A DNA stretch of 64,000 bases from Oligoflexus tunisiensis. GTDB taxonomy: Bacteria; Bdellovibrionota_B; Oligoflexia; Oligoflexales; Oligoflexaceae. Positions within the stretch are counted from its first letter, which is position 1. The number at the start of each line of letters is the position of its first letter. Below, one piece after another: positions 26,775 to 35,653 of this stretch. The translations under genes were made by a program, and so were the position numbers. The notes beneath the pieces are model-generated. The model did not search any database, had not been told where the DNA came from, and worked only from the letters and a program-made list of their open reading frames with translations. The stretch lies in NCBI RefSeq assembly GCF_001748245.1, contig NZ_BDFO01000001.1, positions 4,353,461 through 4,417,460 on the forward strand, read 5' to 3'.

Positions 26775-28017
26775 GATTTGGCTCGGAGCGGCTATTCTTC
26801 TGGTCGTGGCCGTGGTCCTGCGCTGGTGGAATCTCGGGGCGATTACGGAAAAAATCTTTGATGAAGCTCACTATGTGCCGGCGGCCGAGGTCCTGGTTGG
26901 AATTCAGGACCATCCGGGTATGGGAGTCTGGTCCTTTCATCCTTTGATAGGCAAGGCCCCGGCGCCGAATTTCGAGCATCCCCTGCTCGGCAAGTTTCTG
27001 ATTGGCTGGGGAATGCGCCTCTTCGGAGCGGATGCCGTGGGTTGGCGCTTTTTTCCCGCTCTCATCGGCTGTCTCAGTCTGGTTCTGATGGGCTGGCTGG
27101 GGTTCAGGTTTTTTGGACAACCGATGCTCGCCCTGTTGGGTTTGCTCTTTCTGGGTTTTGACAGCCTGCATATGATCCATTCGCGGCTGGCCATGCTGGA
27201 TATATTTCTGATGACCGCGCTGCTGGGACTTCTGCTCAGCAGCTGGGAGTTGATCCAACAACCGGACAGCTGGACCTGGCGGATCGCCGCGACGCTCTGC
27301 ATTGCGCTTGGCCTTTCCAGCAAATGGGTCTTTGCCTTCGGCATTCTCGCCTTCAGCTGGTGTCTGCTGGCCATGGGGCAAGGCAGTAAGAAGCTGCGTT
27401 TTCAAACCTGGGTCATCGTCGGGCTCATGGCCCTCGGTCTTTATCACCTTTGGTTCCCCTACTATGCCGCGCAAGGCTTTTCCTATGGGGAATGGCTTGA
27501 ATTTCACATCGCAGCCAACGTCGTGATCACGGGTAAACTCGCCCATCATCCCTATGGAGCCTCCGCCCTCTCGATGCTCTTCAACCAGCGTAATATCTGG
27601 TACCACTTTCAGCAGTTGCCAGGGCAGATGACGGTGGGGTTGGTGGGTCTCGTCAATCCTCTCCTGATCTTTTCCGTGCTGCCGGCACTGACGGTTTGCC
27701 TCGTGAATTATCGGAAGACGAGGGAGCGGCAGGATATCTTTATCCTTGGCTGGTTTGCCTGCTGCTATCTGCCTTTTTTTCTGGTGCTTCGTGAAAGGCA
27801 GGGCTTTCTTTATTACATGCTGCTCGTCCTCCCGCTGATCATTCTCGCCGTCGTGCGCATGCTGGATATTCTGGGGAAGAAAATCAGGTTCAGAGTGCTG
27901 GCCACGATTTATGGACTGGTTTTTCTGGGCTTCGCCGCTTTCTATCTGCCGGTGGTCCTGGCCCTGCCGATGACGCGGGATTATTATCTCTGGCTGATAA
28001 AATTCACGGGGGTCTAG
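26740..28017 (+). CDS. dolichyl/polyprenyl-phosphate-mannose-protein mannosyltransferase-like (PMT, GT39)
   Basis: 425 residues with about 10-11 hydrophobic helices. The first loop has EKIFDEAHYVPAAEVL, the Asp-Glu catalytic pair of PMT and ArnT-like GT-C enzymes, followed by EHPLLGKFLIGWG and the LLFLGFDSLHMIHSRLAM-type helix. It probably O-glycosylates exported proteins or transfers sugar from a lipid carrier. ATG 26740 overlaps the previous gene; a GTG at 26725 would add 5 residues. The stop codon is inside the following hairpin. Confidence 0.8.
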   Translation: MNFAENSRKPARIWLGAAILLVVAVVLRWWNLGAITEKIFDEAHYVPAAEVLVGIQDHPGMGVWSFHPLIGKAPAPNFEHPLLGKFLIGWGMRLFGADAVGWRFFPALIGCLSLVLMGWLGFRFFGQPMLALLGLLFLGFDSLHMIHSRLAMLDIFLMTALLGLLLSSWELIQQPDSWTWRIAATLCIALGLSSKWVFAFGILAFSWCLLAMGQGSKKLRFQTWVIVGLMALGLYHLWFPYYAAQGFSYGEWLEFHIAANVVITGKLAHHPYGASALSMLFNQRNIWYHFQQLPGQMTVGLVGLVNPLLIFSVLPALTVCLVNYRKTRERQDIFILGWFACCYLPFFLVLRERQGFLYYMLLVLPLIILAVVRMLDILGKKIRFRVLATIYGLVFLGFAAFYLPVVLALPMTRDYYLWLIKFTGV

Positions 28018-28026
28018 CACCCCCGT
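28006..28026. terminator. hairpin spanning the PMT stop, probably terminating the minus-strand gene
   Basis: ACGGGGGT (28006-28013) and ACCCCCGT (28019-28026) form an 8-bp stem around CTAGC. On the minus strand it is followed by GAATTTTATC, a fair U-rich tail, so it fits the convergent haem lipoprotein gene. Confidence 0.5.
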
Positions 28027-28033
28027 CTCCACC

Positions 28034-28442
28034 TTACTTGTAATCGTTGTCGACCCAGGCCTGCATCACCGCCTTCACATTGGGTGCGATTGGAAACCCT
28101 ATCGGTCGGCTTCAAAGCCGGGCTGGCCTCATTTTTTTCCGCGGGAGCCGCATAGCCACCCTGGGCATCATCCGTGTTGTGACAGGCACTGCAGAGCAGC
28201 CCATCATCACGACCCGCCGTCTGGCTGGTGACCACCTCGGCCAGGGTTTTGCCGTCGATATTCGGGTTGGGAGCGAGACCGAACTTTGAGGAATAGATCG
28301 GCTCGCTCCAGCCTATCAGAACCTTTTGTTTGACTGCGTTCGATCCCTCCATCTGTTTCATGATTTTGGTGGCTGCCGGTTCCTGCTCCGCGCAGGCGGG
28401 CAGAAGAAACAGCAGGACTATGAATCCAAACTTTCGCGCCAA
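28034..28442 (-). pseudogene. monohaem lipoprotein gene with a probable frameshift
   Basis: TTG 28442 with GGAGGA 7 bases upstream starts a lipoprotein signal ending FLLPAC, and a c-haem site CSACH follows. The frame is sensible through PALKP (about 28113), then turns into unlikely protein running into the terminator. Shifting frame gives GFPIAPNVKAVMQAWVDNDYK and a TAA at 28034-28036, just ahead of the hairpin. So one indel lies at about 28090-28115. It may be a real inactivation or a sequencing error. The intact product would be a small electron-carrier-like lipoprotein. Confidence 0.6.
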
Positions 28443-28667
28443 GGATTCGTCCTCCACAAAACTCGAAAAGTCACTTGATGCCTTGGCAGGAAGCAAGATC
28501 AGGACCAACCGACAAATCCTTGAAACCATTATGGGATAAGGGTTTCAAGCGCGCAAATTCGCGCAGATCCAGGCCGCGAATTGAGGGATCTCACCCCTTC
28601 CCATTTTCCGTTCGCATTCTCCTGGAGGCGCGGCTAGACTTGGGAGGAACGATGCGGGAGGAACGTC

Positions 28668-29294
28668 ATGCACCATCACTTTGGACCGACCCTGACTCAA
28701 CACCGCCAGCTGCTGGTGAAACAGCGCCATGAGCTGGCCGAGTGGTTTGGCTTTGAGACACGCAATAAGTATGAAATATTTACCAGCACCGGCCAAACCG
28801 TGGCCTTCGCTGCGGAACAGGGCAAGGGCATTCTGGGCCTGATGCTGCGGCAACTCCTCGGTCACTGGCGTTCCTTCGAACTGCATTTCTTTACGCCCGA
28901 ACGCCAGGAATTCATGCGCGCCGTCCATCCCTTTCGCTGGTACTTCGAGGAACTCGTCGTCCAGGACCAGCAGGGCCGCAGCCTCGGTCGCATCGTGAAA
29001 CGTTTTTCCATCCTCAGCAAACGCTTTGCGGTTTATGACGCGCATAATCAGGTGATCATGGAGGTAGCCTCGCCGATTTGGAAAATATGGACCTTTCCGT
29101 TTGTGAAGCAGGGCCGAACCGTGGCGGTCGTGAAAAAGAAATGGACCGGGCTCTTGCGTGAAGCCTTCACGGACAAGGATACCTTTGCCATCGAGATGGA
29201 AGATGGCAGTCTGAATGAAAACGTCCGGCGCCTGCTGCTGGCCGCAGCTCTTTACATTGATTTGATGTATTTCGAGAAAAAAGCCAATACCTGA
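28668..29294 (+). CDS. phospholipid scramblase/LURP-one-like protein
   Basis: 208 residues with no signal peptide. The repeated beta-strand pattern of the scramblase superfamily is visible: NKYEIFTSTGQTVAFAAEQ near the start, then a hydrophobic RAVHPFRW stretch and FAVYDAHNQVIMEVASPIW. A C-terminal hydrophobic helix (LLLAAALYIDLMYF) may be buried as in this fold. GGGAGGAA lies before the ATG. Bacterial members have unknown function. It is monocistronic between convergent and tandem neighbours. Confidence 0.75.
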   Translation: MHHHFGPTLTQHRQLLVKQRHELAEWFGFETRNKYEIFTSTGQTVAFAAEQGKGILGLMLRQLLGHWRSFELHFFTPERQEFMRAVHPFRWYFEELVVQDQQGRSLGRIVKRFSILSKRFAVYDAHNQVIMEVASPIWKIWTFPFVKQGRTVAVVKKKWTGLLREAFTDKDTFAIEMEDGSLNENVRRLLLAAALYIDLMYFEKKANT

Positions 29295-29318
29295 AGCGCT
29301 TTTCCTGCCTGTCCCACA

Positions 29319-29340
29319 GCCCTGGTAATCTTCCCAGGGC
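29319..29340. other. hairpin after the scramblase-like gene
   Basis: GCCCTGG (29319-29325) and CCAGGGC (29334-29340) form a 7-bp stem with an 8-base loop in the 108-base gap before the next kinase. There is no T-run, so it is only a weak terminator candidate. Confidence 0.4.
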
Positions 29341-29402
29341 CTCATGAATGCCTTATCATATGTATACCAGTATTCCGCTGCTTTGATCTTGAGGGCTTTG
29401 CC

Positions 29403-32132
29403 ATGAATATCGGAAAGACCTTCGGTTCCGGTTTGTTACTCTTTTGGTCCCTCACGTGCCTGGCCAATTCCAACGACCTGCCTCTCATCGTGGACTATGT
29501 GGAAGACCCGGGCGGTTCCCTCACGTTTGAAACCGTCGCAGCGATGCAAGCGGATGCCTGGCAAAAATCCGGGGAATCCGTTTTAAATTTCGGTTTCACG
29601 CAGTCCATCTACTGGCTGCGTCTGACCATTCAGGGTGATCCCGCAGAAACCCGCAGGATGTTCCTGGAGATCGCCTATCCTGCCCTCGACAAACTGCAGC
29701 TCTATAGTCCAGCGTCCGATGGAACCTACTCGATGCGGGCAACCGGCGATCGTTATCCCTTTTCGCAGCGGGATGTCACCCATCGCAATTTTATTTTCAA
29801 ACTCGACGTCCAGGGCCAGCAGACTTACTTCCTGCGCTGCGAATCGACCGGTTCCATGAAGATTCCCCTGGCCCTCTTTGACCCCGAGCATTTTCATAAA
29901 GTCAACGAGTGGGAGGCCATAGGTCTGGGTTTCTTCTGTGGCGTCATCATTGTGATGATCCTCTATAACTCCTTCCTGGCTCTGACCATCCGGGATATGA
30001 ACTATGTCTACTACATAGGGTACATCGGTTTGTTCATGGTCTTTAACATCTCTCTGAACGGCCTGAGTTATCAGTATCTCTGGCCTCATAGTATCTGGCT
30101 GGCCAATTACAGTATTCCTCTGGCCATTTATGGTTCGGCCGCGTTTGCTTTACAATTTTCCCGGCGTTTTCTGCGGACGGATCTCTACCATGTCTGGCTC
30201 GACAAGGCGATCATATCCATCATGCTCTGGGCGGTCCTGGGTGTGCTGCTGGTGCCCTTTCTTTCCTACAAAATCACCACCCAATCCTGCACCTCGGTGG
30301 CTCTCGCGGTCAATTGTGTTCTCCTGACGGCCGGTCTTATCCTGGTCAGGCGCGGCCACCGCTCGGCCCGTTTTTATATGATCGCCTTCGCCGCCATCTG
30401 GGTTGGTATGGCCGTGAAAGCCTTGCAAACCCTTGGTTTCATGCCAGTGACAGCGTACACCGAAAATGGAGTGGTCTTTGGTTCCATCGCGGAAGTCATC
30501 CTTCTCTCGCTGGCCCTGGGCGATAAGATTCATCTGGAGCAAAGAGCCGCTCGGAAAAAAATCGAAAGCCTCAACGCCAGCCTTTCGGAAAAAGTGGTCG
30601 CACAAACCAGCGAAATCCATTCCATGCTGATGAACATCAAGCAGGGGATTTTCACCGTGGAACTGGTGGGTGGGGTTCCCGTGCTCAACCCGGATTTTTC
30701 CGAGCATCTGACCCAAATCCTGGGGGAAAGAAATCTGGCCGGCAAACCGGTGATGGAGGTCGTCTTTGGGCGCAGCCTCGTCTCGGCCGACGATCGGGCC
30801 CTGATTCAAAGCGTGATCGTCTCCTGTCTGGGCGAAGAGTTCATTGCCTACGAACTGAATGCCCAGCAGCTGCCAAAGGATTTCACCCTGAAAACATCGG
30901 ACGGTCTGCACAAGATCATCGAAATCGAATGGTGCCCGGTCCTGGCGCCGGATTCGAATATCATCCAGAATTTCCTCGTCACCCTCCGGGATGTGAGTTC
31001 CTACCGGACACTGCAGGCCCATTCCCGCGAGCAGGAGGAGGAACTGCAGTGCATTTCCGAACTTCTGAACTGTCCCAACACCAACTTTGTCCGCTTCTGC
31101 CAGCTTTGCTACGACCTCTTCGACGAGAACCGCCGCCTGGTGCTAAGCCCGCATCTCCGGGATACTGAGGCTTTGAAGATCATGTTCATCAATATGCATA
31201 CGCTCAAGGGCGAAGCGCGCCAGCTCCGGCTGAGCCACCTGACCAGCCATATTCATACTGCGGAACAGGCCTTTGCCGATGCGAACAAGGGCGACCGGCT
31301 CCGGCTCAAACCGGATCAACTGCTCAACCTGATGGATGACTGCGAAATGGCTCTGCAACGCTACATCGATATCAATGAGAAAAAACTGGGGCGTTCCACC
31401 ACAACCACGGAATTGCCTGTCAATCGCAATTGTCTGGTGGAGGTCATCCAGAAATTCCGTCAGGTCCTGACCCTGCCTTTGGCCCTTCCTCTCCGTCAGG
31501 ATCTGCAGGAAACGGCGCAGAAACTCACCGATACGGTCTTCCCCAGTGCGACACTTATTCTGAATGAAGCCATGAAGCATGCCGGCACACTGGCCCGCGA
31601 CCTTCATAAGGCGCATCCCGAGATTCGCATCGACTCCGCCCATCTCAACCTCAGCGTGGCCGGCGAGACCCTTCTGCGGAAAGTCTTTCTGCATTTGATT
31701 CGCAACTCTCTGGATCACGGCATCGAAGCGCCGGAGGAACGGCTGGCCAAGGGCAAACCGGCGCGGGGAACCATCGACGTCGTCGTGGATCAGCCGGACG
31801 GACAATCGCTGAGGATTCGTTACCGTGATGATGGACGCGGCATCAATATCGAAAAACTGAAATGGATCGCCGCGGATCTGGGGATTTTGAACCCGGAGGA
31901 ACTGCGTGATCCACTTCGCATCGCCTATGTGATCTTTGAAGACGGCATCTCAACCAGCAAGACCGTGACCGAGATTTCCGGGCGTGGAGTGGGGATGGGA
32001 GCCATCAAGGAATACATTGAAAGGCTCGGGGGACGCATTGAGCTCAAGGTGAAAAACCCGGAGGCAGGGGATCCTGGTTATCTGCCTTTCGAACTCGTCC
32101 TGCTCACCCCTATCGAAATCATGGCCGCGTAA
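29403..32132 (+). CDS. second 7TMR-DISM sensor fused to HPt and CheA-type ATPase
   Basis: 909 residues, same domain order as the 23267 product: signal peptide, beta-rich sensor domain (about 22-165), seven hydrophobic helices (about 175-380, starting IGLGFFCGVIIVMILYN), coiled coil, PAS-like part (NIKQGIFTVELVGG), HPt with His599 in NMHTLKGEARQLR, and ATPase with HLIRNSLDHGIE (764 on), DDGRGIN and SGRGVGMGAIKEY. The two are paralogues that differ most in the sensor half, suggesting different inputs. No receiver or regulator gene is adjacent. Confidence 0.88.
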   Translation: MNIGKTFGSGLLLFWSLTCLANSNDLPLIVDYVEDPGGSLTFETVAAMQADAWQKSGESVLNFGFTQSIYWLRLTIQGDPAETRRMFLEIAYPALDKLQLYSPASDGTYSMRATGDRYPFSQRDVTHRNFIFKLDVQGQQTYFLRCESTGSMKIPLALFDPEHFHKVNEWEAIGLGFFCGVIIVMILYNSFLALTIRDMNYVYYIGYIGLFMVFNISLNGLSYQYLWPHSIWLANYSIPLAIYGSAAFALQFSRRFLRTDLYHVWLDKAIISIMLWAVLGVLLVPFLSYKITTQSCTSVALAVNCVLLTAGLILVRRGHRSARFYMIAFAAIWVGMAVKALQTLGFMPVTAYTENGVVFGSIAEVILLSLALGDKIHLEQRAARKKIESLNASLSEKVVAQTSEIHSMLMNIKQGIFTVELVGGVPVLNPDFSEHLTQILGERNLAGKPVMEVVFGRSLVSADDRALIQSVIVSCLGEEFIAYELNAQQLPKDFTLKTSDGLHKIIEIEWCPVLAPDSNIIQNFLVTLRDVSSYRTLQAHSREQEEELQCISELLNCPNTNFVRFCQLCYDLFDENRRLVLSPHLRDTEALKIMFINMHTLKGEARQLRLSHLTSHIHTAEQAFADANKGDRLRLKPDQLLNLMDDCEMALQRYIDINEKKLGRSTTTTELPVNRNCLVEVIQKFRQVLTLPLALPLRQDLQETAQKLTDTVFPSATLILNEAMKHAGTLARDLHKAHPEIRIDSAHLNLSVAGETLLRKVFLHLIRNSLDHGIEAPEERLAKGKPARGTIDVVVDQPDGQSLRIRYRDDGRGINIEKLKWIAADLGILNPEELRDPLRIAYVIFEDGISTSKTVTEISGRGVGMGAIKEYIERLGGRIELKVKNPEAGDPGYLPFELVLLTPIEIMAA

Positions 32133-32183
32133 ATCCCTGATCAAACCTGCAGTCACAGAGCTTGATAGAGTGGACAACGATCT

Positions 32184-32201
32184 GACTCCTTTTCGGGAGT
32201 C
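32184..32201. terminator. short hairpin after the second sensor kinase gene
   Basis: GACTCC (32184-32189), loop TTTTCG, GGAGTC (32196-32201). It lies 50 bases past the kinase stop and 40 before the GH5 gene. The stem is short with little T-run, so it is a weak terminator. Confidence 0.35.
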
Positions 32202-32240
32202 CGTTCCTGGTTGCTGTTGTTCATGACTGCGGAGTTGCCC

Positions 32241-33605
32241 ATGCAAACCTTTCGAATCCTGTCCATTCTCGCCCTGACCGGCCTGCTTCTGACCAACTGT
32301 CGTGCGGATCGGTCCTCCATCGAGGGAGGCCAGCGTTCGCAGCTGGCGGATGTGGCGATCGGAAATTTTGATAAACCCAACTGGACCCGATTTGACCTTG
32401 AAATCGAACGCCTGCGCCCCGAACCTCAGAAGATTCAAAAGAAATATCAACGCATGGACAATCAGGACCTGCGTGATGCCACGATTCAGGTACCCTTTGG
32501 GGATTATAAATTCCTCCTGACCTATCGTGACGACCAGGACAAAATCCTCTATGAATCCTGCGCCGCGGAAAAAGCCAAGGAACATTCCATCCAGGAACCG
32601 CGCTATCCGGTTGAAATCAAAATCTGTGCGGCCGATGGCCAGACGCCAGCCGGCGAAGTGAAACCCGATGAGGCGGACGTCACGATCAATCCGGTGGTGA
32701 CAGCCCCCGACGCTGCAGGATCCTTCGTCGCCGCGCATGGCATGCTCAGCGTTGCGGGTGGAAAGATTGTCGATAAGAATCAGAAGCCCATTCAACTCAA
32801 AGGCATGAGTCTTTTCTGGAGTCAATGGTCCGGCACCTTCTGGAATGCCGATGTCGTGGCCACGCTCAAAAAGGACTGGAAAGCCACGCTGGTGCGGGCG
32901 GCCATGGGAGTTGAAGAAGGGGGTTACCTGACTCAACCCGCCGCGGAAAAGGAAAGGGTGAAAACCGTTGTGGAGGCTGCGATCAAGGAAGGCCTCTATG
33001 TGATCATCGACTGGCATGATCACCACGCCACCCGCAATGCGGACAAGGCCGTGGAATTCTTTACCGAGATGGCCACCCTTTACGGCAATAACCCGCACGT
33101 TCTCTTTGAAATCTATAATGAACCGATCGACGACAGCTGGGATCAGGTCAAGGCTTATGCGGAGAAAGTGATCAAGGCCATTCGCGCGAAAAACGCCAAA
33201 AACCTTGTGATCGTCGGCAGCCCCACCTGGTCGCAAAGGGTCGACCTGGCCGCGGACAATCCGATTCAGGATTCCAACGTGGCCTATACCCTGCACTTCT
33301 ATGCCGGCACCCATCGCCAGGAACTGCGGGACAAGGCCGCGTATGCGATCCAAAAGGGCCTCGCGCTTTTCGTCACGGAATTTGGCGTCTGCGCGTCCTC
33401 AGGCAATGGCAATATCGATCTGCCCGAAACCGATCGCTGGATGGAGTTCATGAATAAGCACGGTATAAGCTGGGCCAACTGGTCTCTCTTTGACAAGGAC
33501 GAGAGCGCCTCGGCCCTGAAAAACGGCGCGAACCCCCGTGGAGGCTGGACGGATAGCGATCTCACCGTTTCCGGAGCTTATATCAAACGGAAGATCATGG
33601 AATGA
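32241..33605 (+). CDS. GH5-family glycoside hydrolase lipoprotein (endoglucanase-like)
   Basis: 454 residues. The lipoprotein signal ends LLTNC near residue 18. A beta-rich N-terminal part (about 20-165) of unknown type precedes the GH5 barrel. The barrel has LKGMSLFWSQW, YVIIDWHDHH, the acid/base Glu294 in IYNEP, HFYAGTHR, and the nucleophile Glu380 in VTEFG, ending with WANWSLFDK. This fits bacterial beta-1,4-endoglucanases; other beta-glucans or mannans are possible. GGAG before ATG 32241 fixes the start. It would be anchored on the cell envelope and act on external polysaccharide. Confidence 0.9.
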   Translation: MQTFRILSILALTGLLLTNCRADRSSIEGGQRSQLADVAIGNFDKPNWTRFDLEIERLRPEPQKIQKKYQRMDNQDLRDATIQVPFGDYKFLLTYRDDQDKILYESCAAEKAKEHSIQEPRYPVEIKICAADGQTPAGEVKPDEADVTINPVVTAPDAAGSFVAAHGMLSVAGGKIVDKNQKPIQLKGMSLFWSQWSGTFWNADVVATLKKDWKATLVRAAMGVEEGGYLTQPAAEKERVKTVVEAAIKEGLYVIIDWHDHHATRNADKAVEFFTEMATLYGNNPHVLFEIYNEPIDDSWDQVKAYAEKVIKAIRAKNAKNLVIVGSPTWSQRVDLAADNPIQDSNVAYTLHFYAGTHRQELRDKAAYAIQKGLALFVTEFGVCASSGNGNIDLPETDRWMEFMNKHGISWANWSLFDKDESASALKNGANPRGGWTDSDLTVSGAYIKRKIME

Positions 33606-33612
33606 AAGGACG

Positions 33613-33632
33613 AGGGCAGGCCGACCTGCCCT
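33613..33632. terminator. bidirectional hairpin between GH5 and pepD
   Basis: AGGGCAGG (33613-33620), loop CCGA, CCTGCCCT (33625-33632): a perfect 8-bp stem between converging stop codons. It is followed by ATTCCTT on the plus strand. Confidence 0.6.
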
Positions 33633-33642
33633 ATTCCTTGCC

Positions 33643-35106
33643 CTAGGACACAGCCGAGAGGCGGTCCAACATGCGCAAGAGATACTGATAGAAGTGATCC
33701 ACACTCGCGATTTCCACACTTTCATCCGGGGAATGAGCGTTTTCGATGGTCGGCCCAAAGGAAACCATATCAATCCCCGGAATTTTCTCCCCAATGATCC
33801 CACATTCCAGACCGGCATGAATCGCTTTCACCGCGGGATCCCGCCGATAGAGTTCCTTGAAGGTGGCCTGTGCCAGTTTCAAAACAGGTGACTCCAGATT
33901 CGGTTTCCAGCCCGGATATCCTGCGCCGGCATCGACCTTGGCCCCGCCGAGCTGAAAACACGCAGCTGCGCTGTAGGCAACATCCGCCATCTCCGACGCC
34001 ACGGAACTCCGCTGGCTGGTGGAGATCACGACTTCATTCTTGGTGCTGCGAATGACGCCCAGGTTGCTCGATGTTTGCACCAGCCCTTTGATATCCGCAC
34101 TCATTTTGATGACACCATGCGGAATTGCGGCGATCGTGGCGAGAATCTTATTCTGGAGCGCACGAGCCCAGACTTTGCCGCGCCGCGTTTTTATGGTCGC
34201 CAGGGTAACTTTTACGCCTGGATCCGAGGCCTGGAGTTCGGCTTGAATGACCTCCTGAAAACGATCGATCAACTGGACGGATTCCTCCCATTGGACCTGA
34301 GGCAGATAAAGGGTCACCTCGGCTTCCCGTGGGATCGCATTGCGTTTGTTGCCGCCATTGAAGGCCGAGACTCTGGCGCCCCGCGCGGTCAGGAGCACCG
34401 CCGCCCGGGCTGCGATCTTGATGGCGTTGCCGCGTTGTTTGTCGATATCCAGTCCTGAGTGCCCGCCTTTCAGACCCTTGACGCTGATGCGCACGATATG
34501 ACTGCGAGCCGGGGCTTTGTCCCAGGCCAGCTTCCAGCTGCCGTTGGTATCACGCCCACCGGAGCAGCCGACATAAAGCGCCCCCTCCTCTTCGCTGTCG
34601 AGGTTCAAAAGGATGCGGGCGGACACGAGGTTGGGATCCAGATGTTTGGCGCCCGTCAGCCCGGTTTCCTCGTCAATGGTGAAAAGAAATTCCAGAGGGC
34701 CATGCTGAACTTTTCCGTCCTCCATCAGCGCGAGGCTGGTGGCGACCGCGATTCCATTGTCAGCGCCCAGGGTGGTGCCGCTGGCCTTGAGATGACTGCC
34801 GTTTCTTTGCAGGCGAATCGGATCCTTATTGAAGTCGTGGGGGGTCTCCGCATTCTTTTCACACACCATATCGAGGTGCCCCTGCAGGCAAACGGAAGGC
34901 GCGGCCTCCCGACCTGGAGACGCTGGTTTTCGAATGAGGAGATTGCCAACGGCGTCCCGATCCACGCTGCAGCCCGTGCGTTGAGCGGTTTCTATGACAT
35001 AACGAGCAACAGCCGCCTCGCTTTTGGAGGGGCGAGGGATGGCGGATATAGCGGCGAAATGTTTCCAGAGAAGTGCGGGTTCCAGACCCGAGACTGCTTC
35101 AGACAT
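33643..35106 (-). CDS. pepD: aminoacyl-histidine dipeptidase, M20 family
   Basis: 487 residues, normal for PepD. It is a cytoplasmic zinc peptidase that cleaves Xaa-His dipeptides. Visible marks: IPRPSKSEAAVARYV at the N-terminus, the first metal ligands in VCLQGHLDMVCEKN, the bridging Asp in TLGADNGIAVA, the general base in TIDEETGLTGAKHL, and HAGLECGIIG toward the end, followed by DMVSFGPTIENAHSPDE. It stands alone, convergent with the GH5 gene. Confidence 0.93.
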   Translation of the reverse strand: MSEAVSGLEPALLWKHFAAISAIPRPSKSEAAVARYVIETAQRTGCSVDRDAVGNLLIRKPASPGREAAPSVCLQGHLDMVCEKNAETPHDFNKDPIRLQRNGSHLKASGTTLGADNGIAVATSLALMEDGKVQHGPLEFLFTIDEETGLTGAKHLDPNLVSARILLNLDSEEEGALYVGCSGGRDTNGSWKLAWDKAPARSHIVRISVKGLKGGHSGLDIDKQRGNAIKIAARAAVLLTARGARVSAFNGGNKRNAIPREAEVTLYLPQVQWEESVQLIDRFQEVIQAELQASDPGVKVTLATIKTRRGKVWARALQNKILATIAAIPHGVIKMSADIKGLVQTSSNLGVIRSTKNEVVISTSQRSSVASEMADVAYSAAACFQLGGAKVDAGAGYPGWKPNLESPVLKLAQATFKELYRRDPAVKAIHAGLECGIIGEKIPGIDMVSFGPTIENAHSPDESVEIASVDHFYQYLLRMLDRLSAVS

Positions 35107-35327
35107 GATGGCAAAGCTCCTTTGTGCAGGCGGCGATGATTCGCCTGAGGACGAAGATTCCGGTTCCTACACTAAGGGACAGAAGAGGAAGATATCAAGA
35201 AATATAACAGACTTGGCCCTGCTGGCAGCCTCGGGATAAATCCGCAGACAAGCGATCGATAGCCAGTTAGCGAATTATTGTGACTTTTCAAACGCAATAA
35301 AAGAGCGTTACCATAGTCTTGTGAAAC

Positions 35328-35343
35328 GCCCGAATGGTCGGGC
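35328..35343 (+). promoter_or_regulatory. leader hairpin just before a small-ORF ribosome-binding site
   Basis: GCCCGA-ATGG-TCGGGC is a 6-bp stem that ends 4 bases before the AAGAAAGG sequence of the small ORF at 35361. Its position suggests control of translation or an RNA 5' structure. Function is not shown by sequence. Confidence 0.35.
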
Positions 35344-35360
35344 TTACAAGAAAGGTTTAT

Positions 35361-35456
35361 ATGGAAAAGAAAAAATCCCGAAAAACCAGCAAATGGGCCC
35401 AGGACATCCTGTCCCGCCTGGCCGCTGGTGCCCTGTTCAGCTCTCTCATGAGCTGA
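35361..35456 (+). CDS. candidate 31-residue basic amphipathic small protein
   Basis: ATG 35361 lies 5 bases after AAGAAAGG. The 31-residue product begins MEKKKSRKTSKWAQDILSRL and ends AAGALFSSLMS before TGA at 35454-35456. The basic N-terminus plus a short hydrophobic tail suggests a membrane-contacting peptide such as a toxin, a regulator or a short leader. The open frame and SD are the only support. Confidence 0.4.
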   Translation: MEKKKSRKTSKWAQDILSRLAAGALFSSLMS

Positions 35457-35548
35457 ACCCTCTCTTCTTCCTCGATCCGTCCTCAAAGCAGTGTAATCCC
35501 AAGAAAAATTTAGAATGACACAGTGACTCGACAGGTTGATCTGCGCCC

Positions 35549-35641
35549 CTGACTCCACTCCTCTCTGGGCGAACAGTAATAGGAAGGGAAGTCCAAAATC
35601 CTTCCATCGGACTTTGAACCCCCTCCCTGGAATGGAGTCAG
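35549..35641. repeat. inverted repeat/structured intergenic RNA candidate
   Basis: CTGACTCCACTCC (35549-35561) pairs with GGAATGGAGTCAG (35629-35641), 13 bp with one mismatch. Inside, AAGTCC and GGACTT also pair across the ATCCTTCC stretch. It lies between the small ORF and the end of the minus-strand 35654 gene. It could be a terminator for either, a small RNA, or a nonautonomous repeat. Confidence 0.5.
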
Positions 35642-35653
35642 AAGCGGAACAGA

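Larger units (their letters stand above)
35107..35653. other. non-ORF region with a small gene, hairpins and inverted repeats
   Basis: About 550 bases between pepD (minus, diverging) and the 35654 gene (minus). It contains a short hairpin at 35328-35343, a likely small ORF at 35361-35456, and a large inverted repeat at 35549-35641, listed separately. I find no other coding signal. Confidence 0.5.

Noticed and set aside
31950..33353. 467-codon minus-strand frame
   Set aside because: Antisense to the end of the second kinase and the GH5 gene; no supporting signal.
35321..35518. 65-codon frame overlapping the 31-residue ORF
   Set aside because: It has no SD and has a low-complexity product; the frame starting at 35361 with AAGAAAGG is better.
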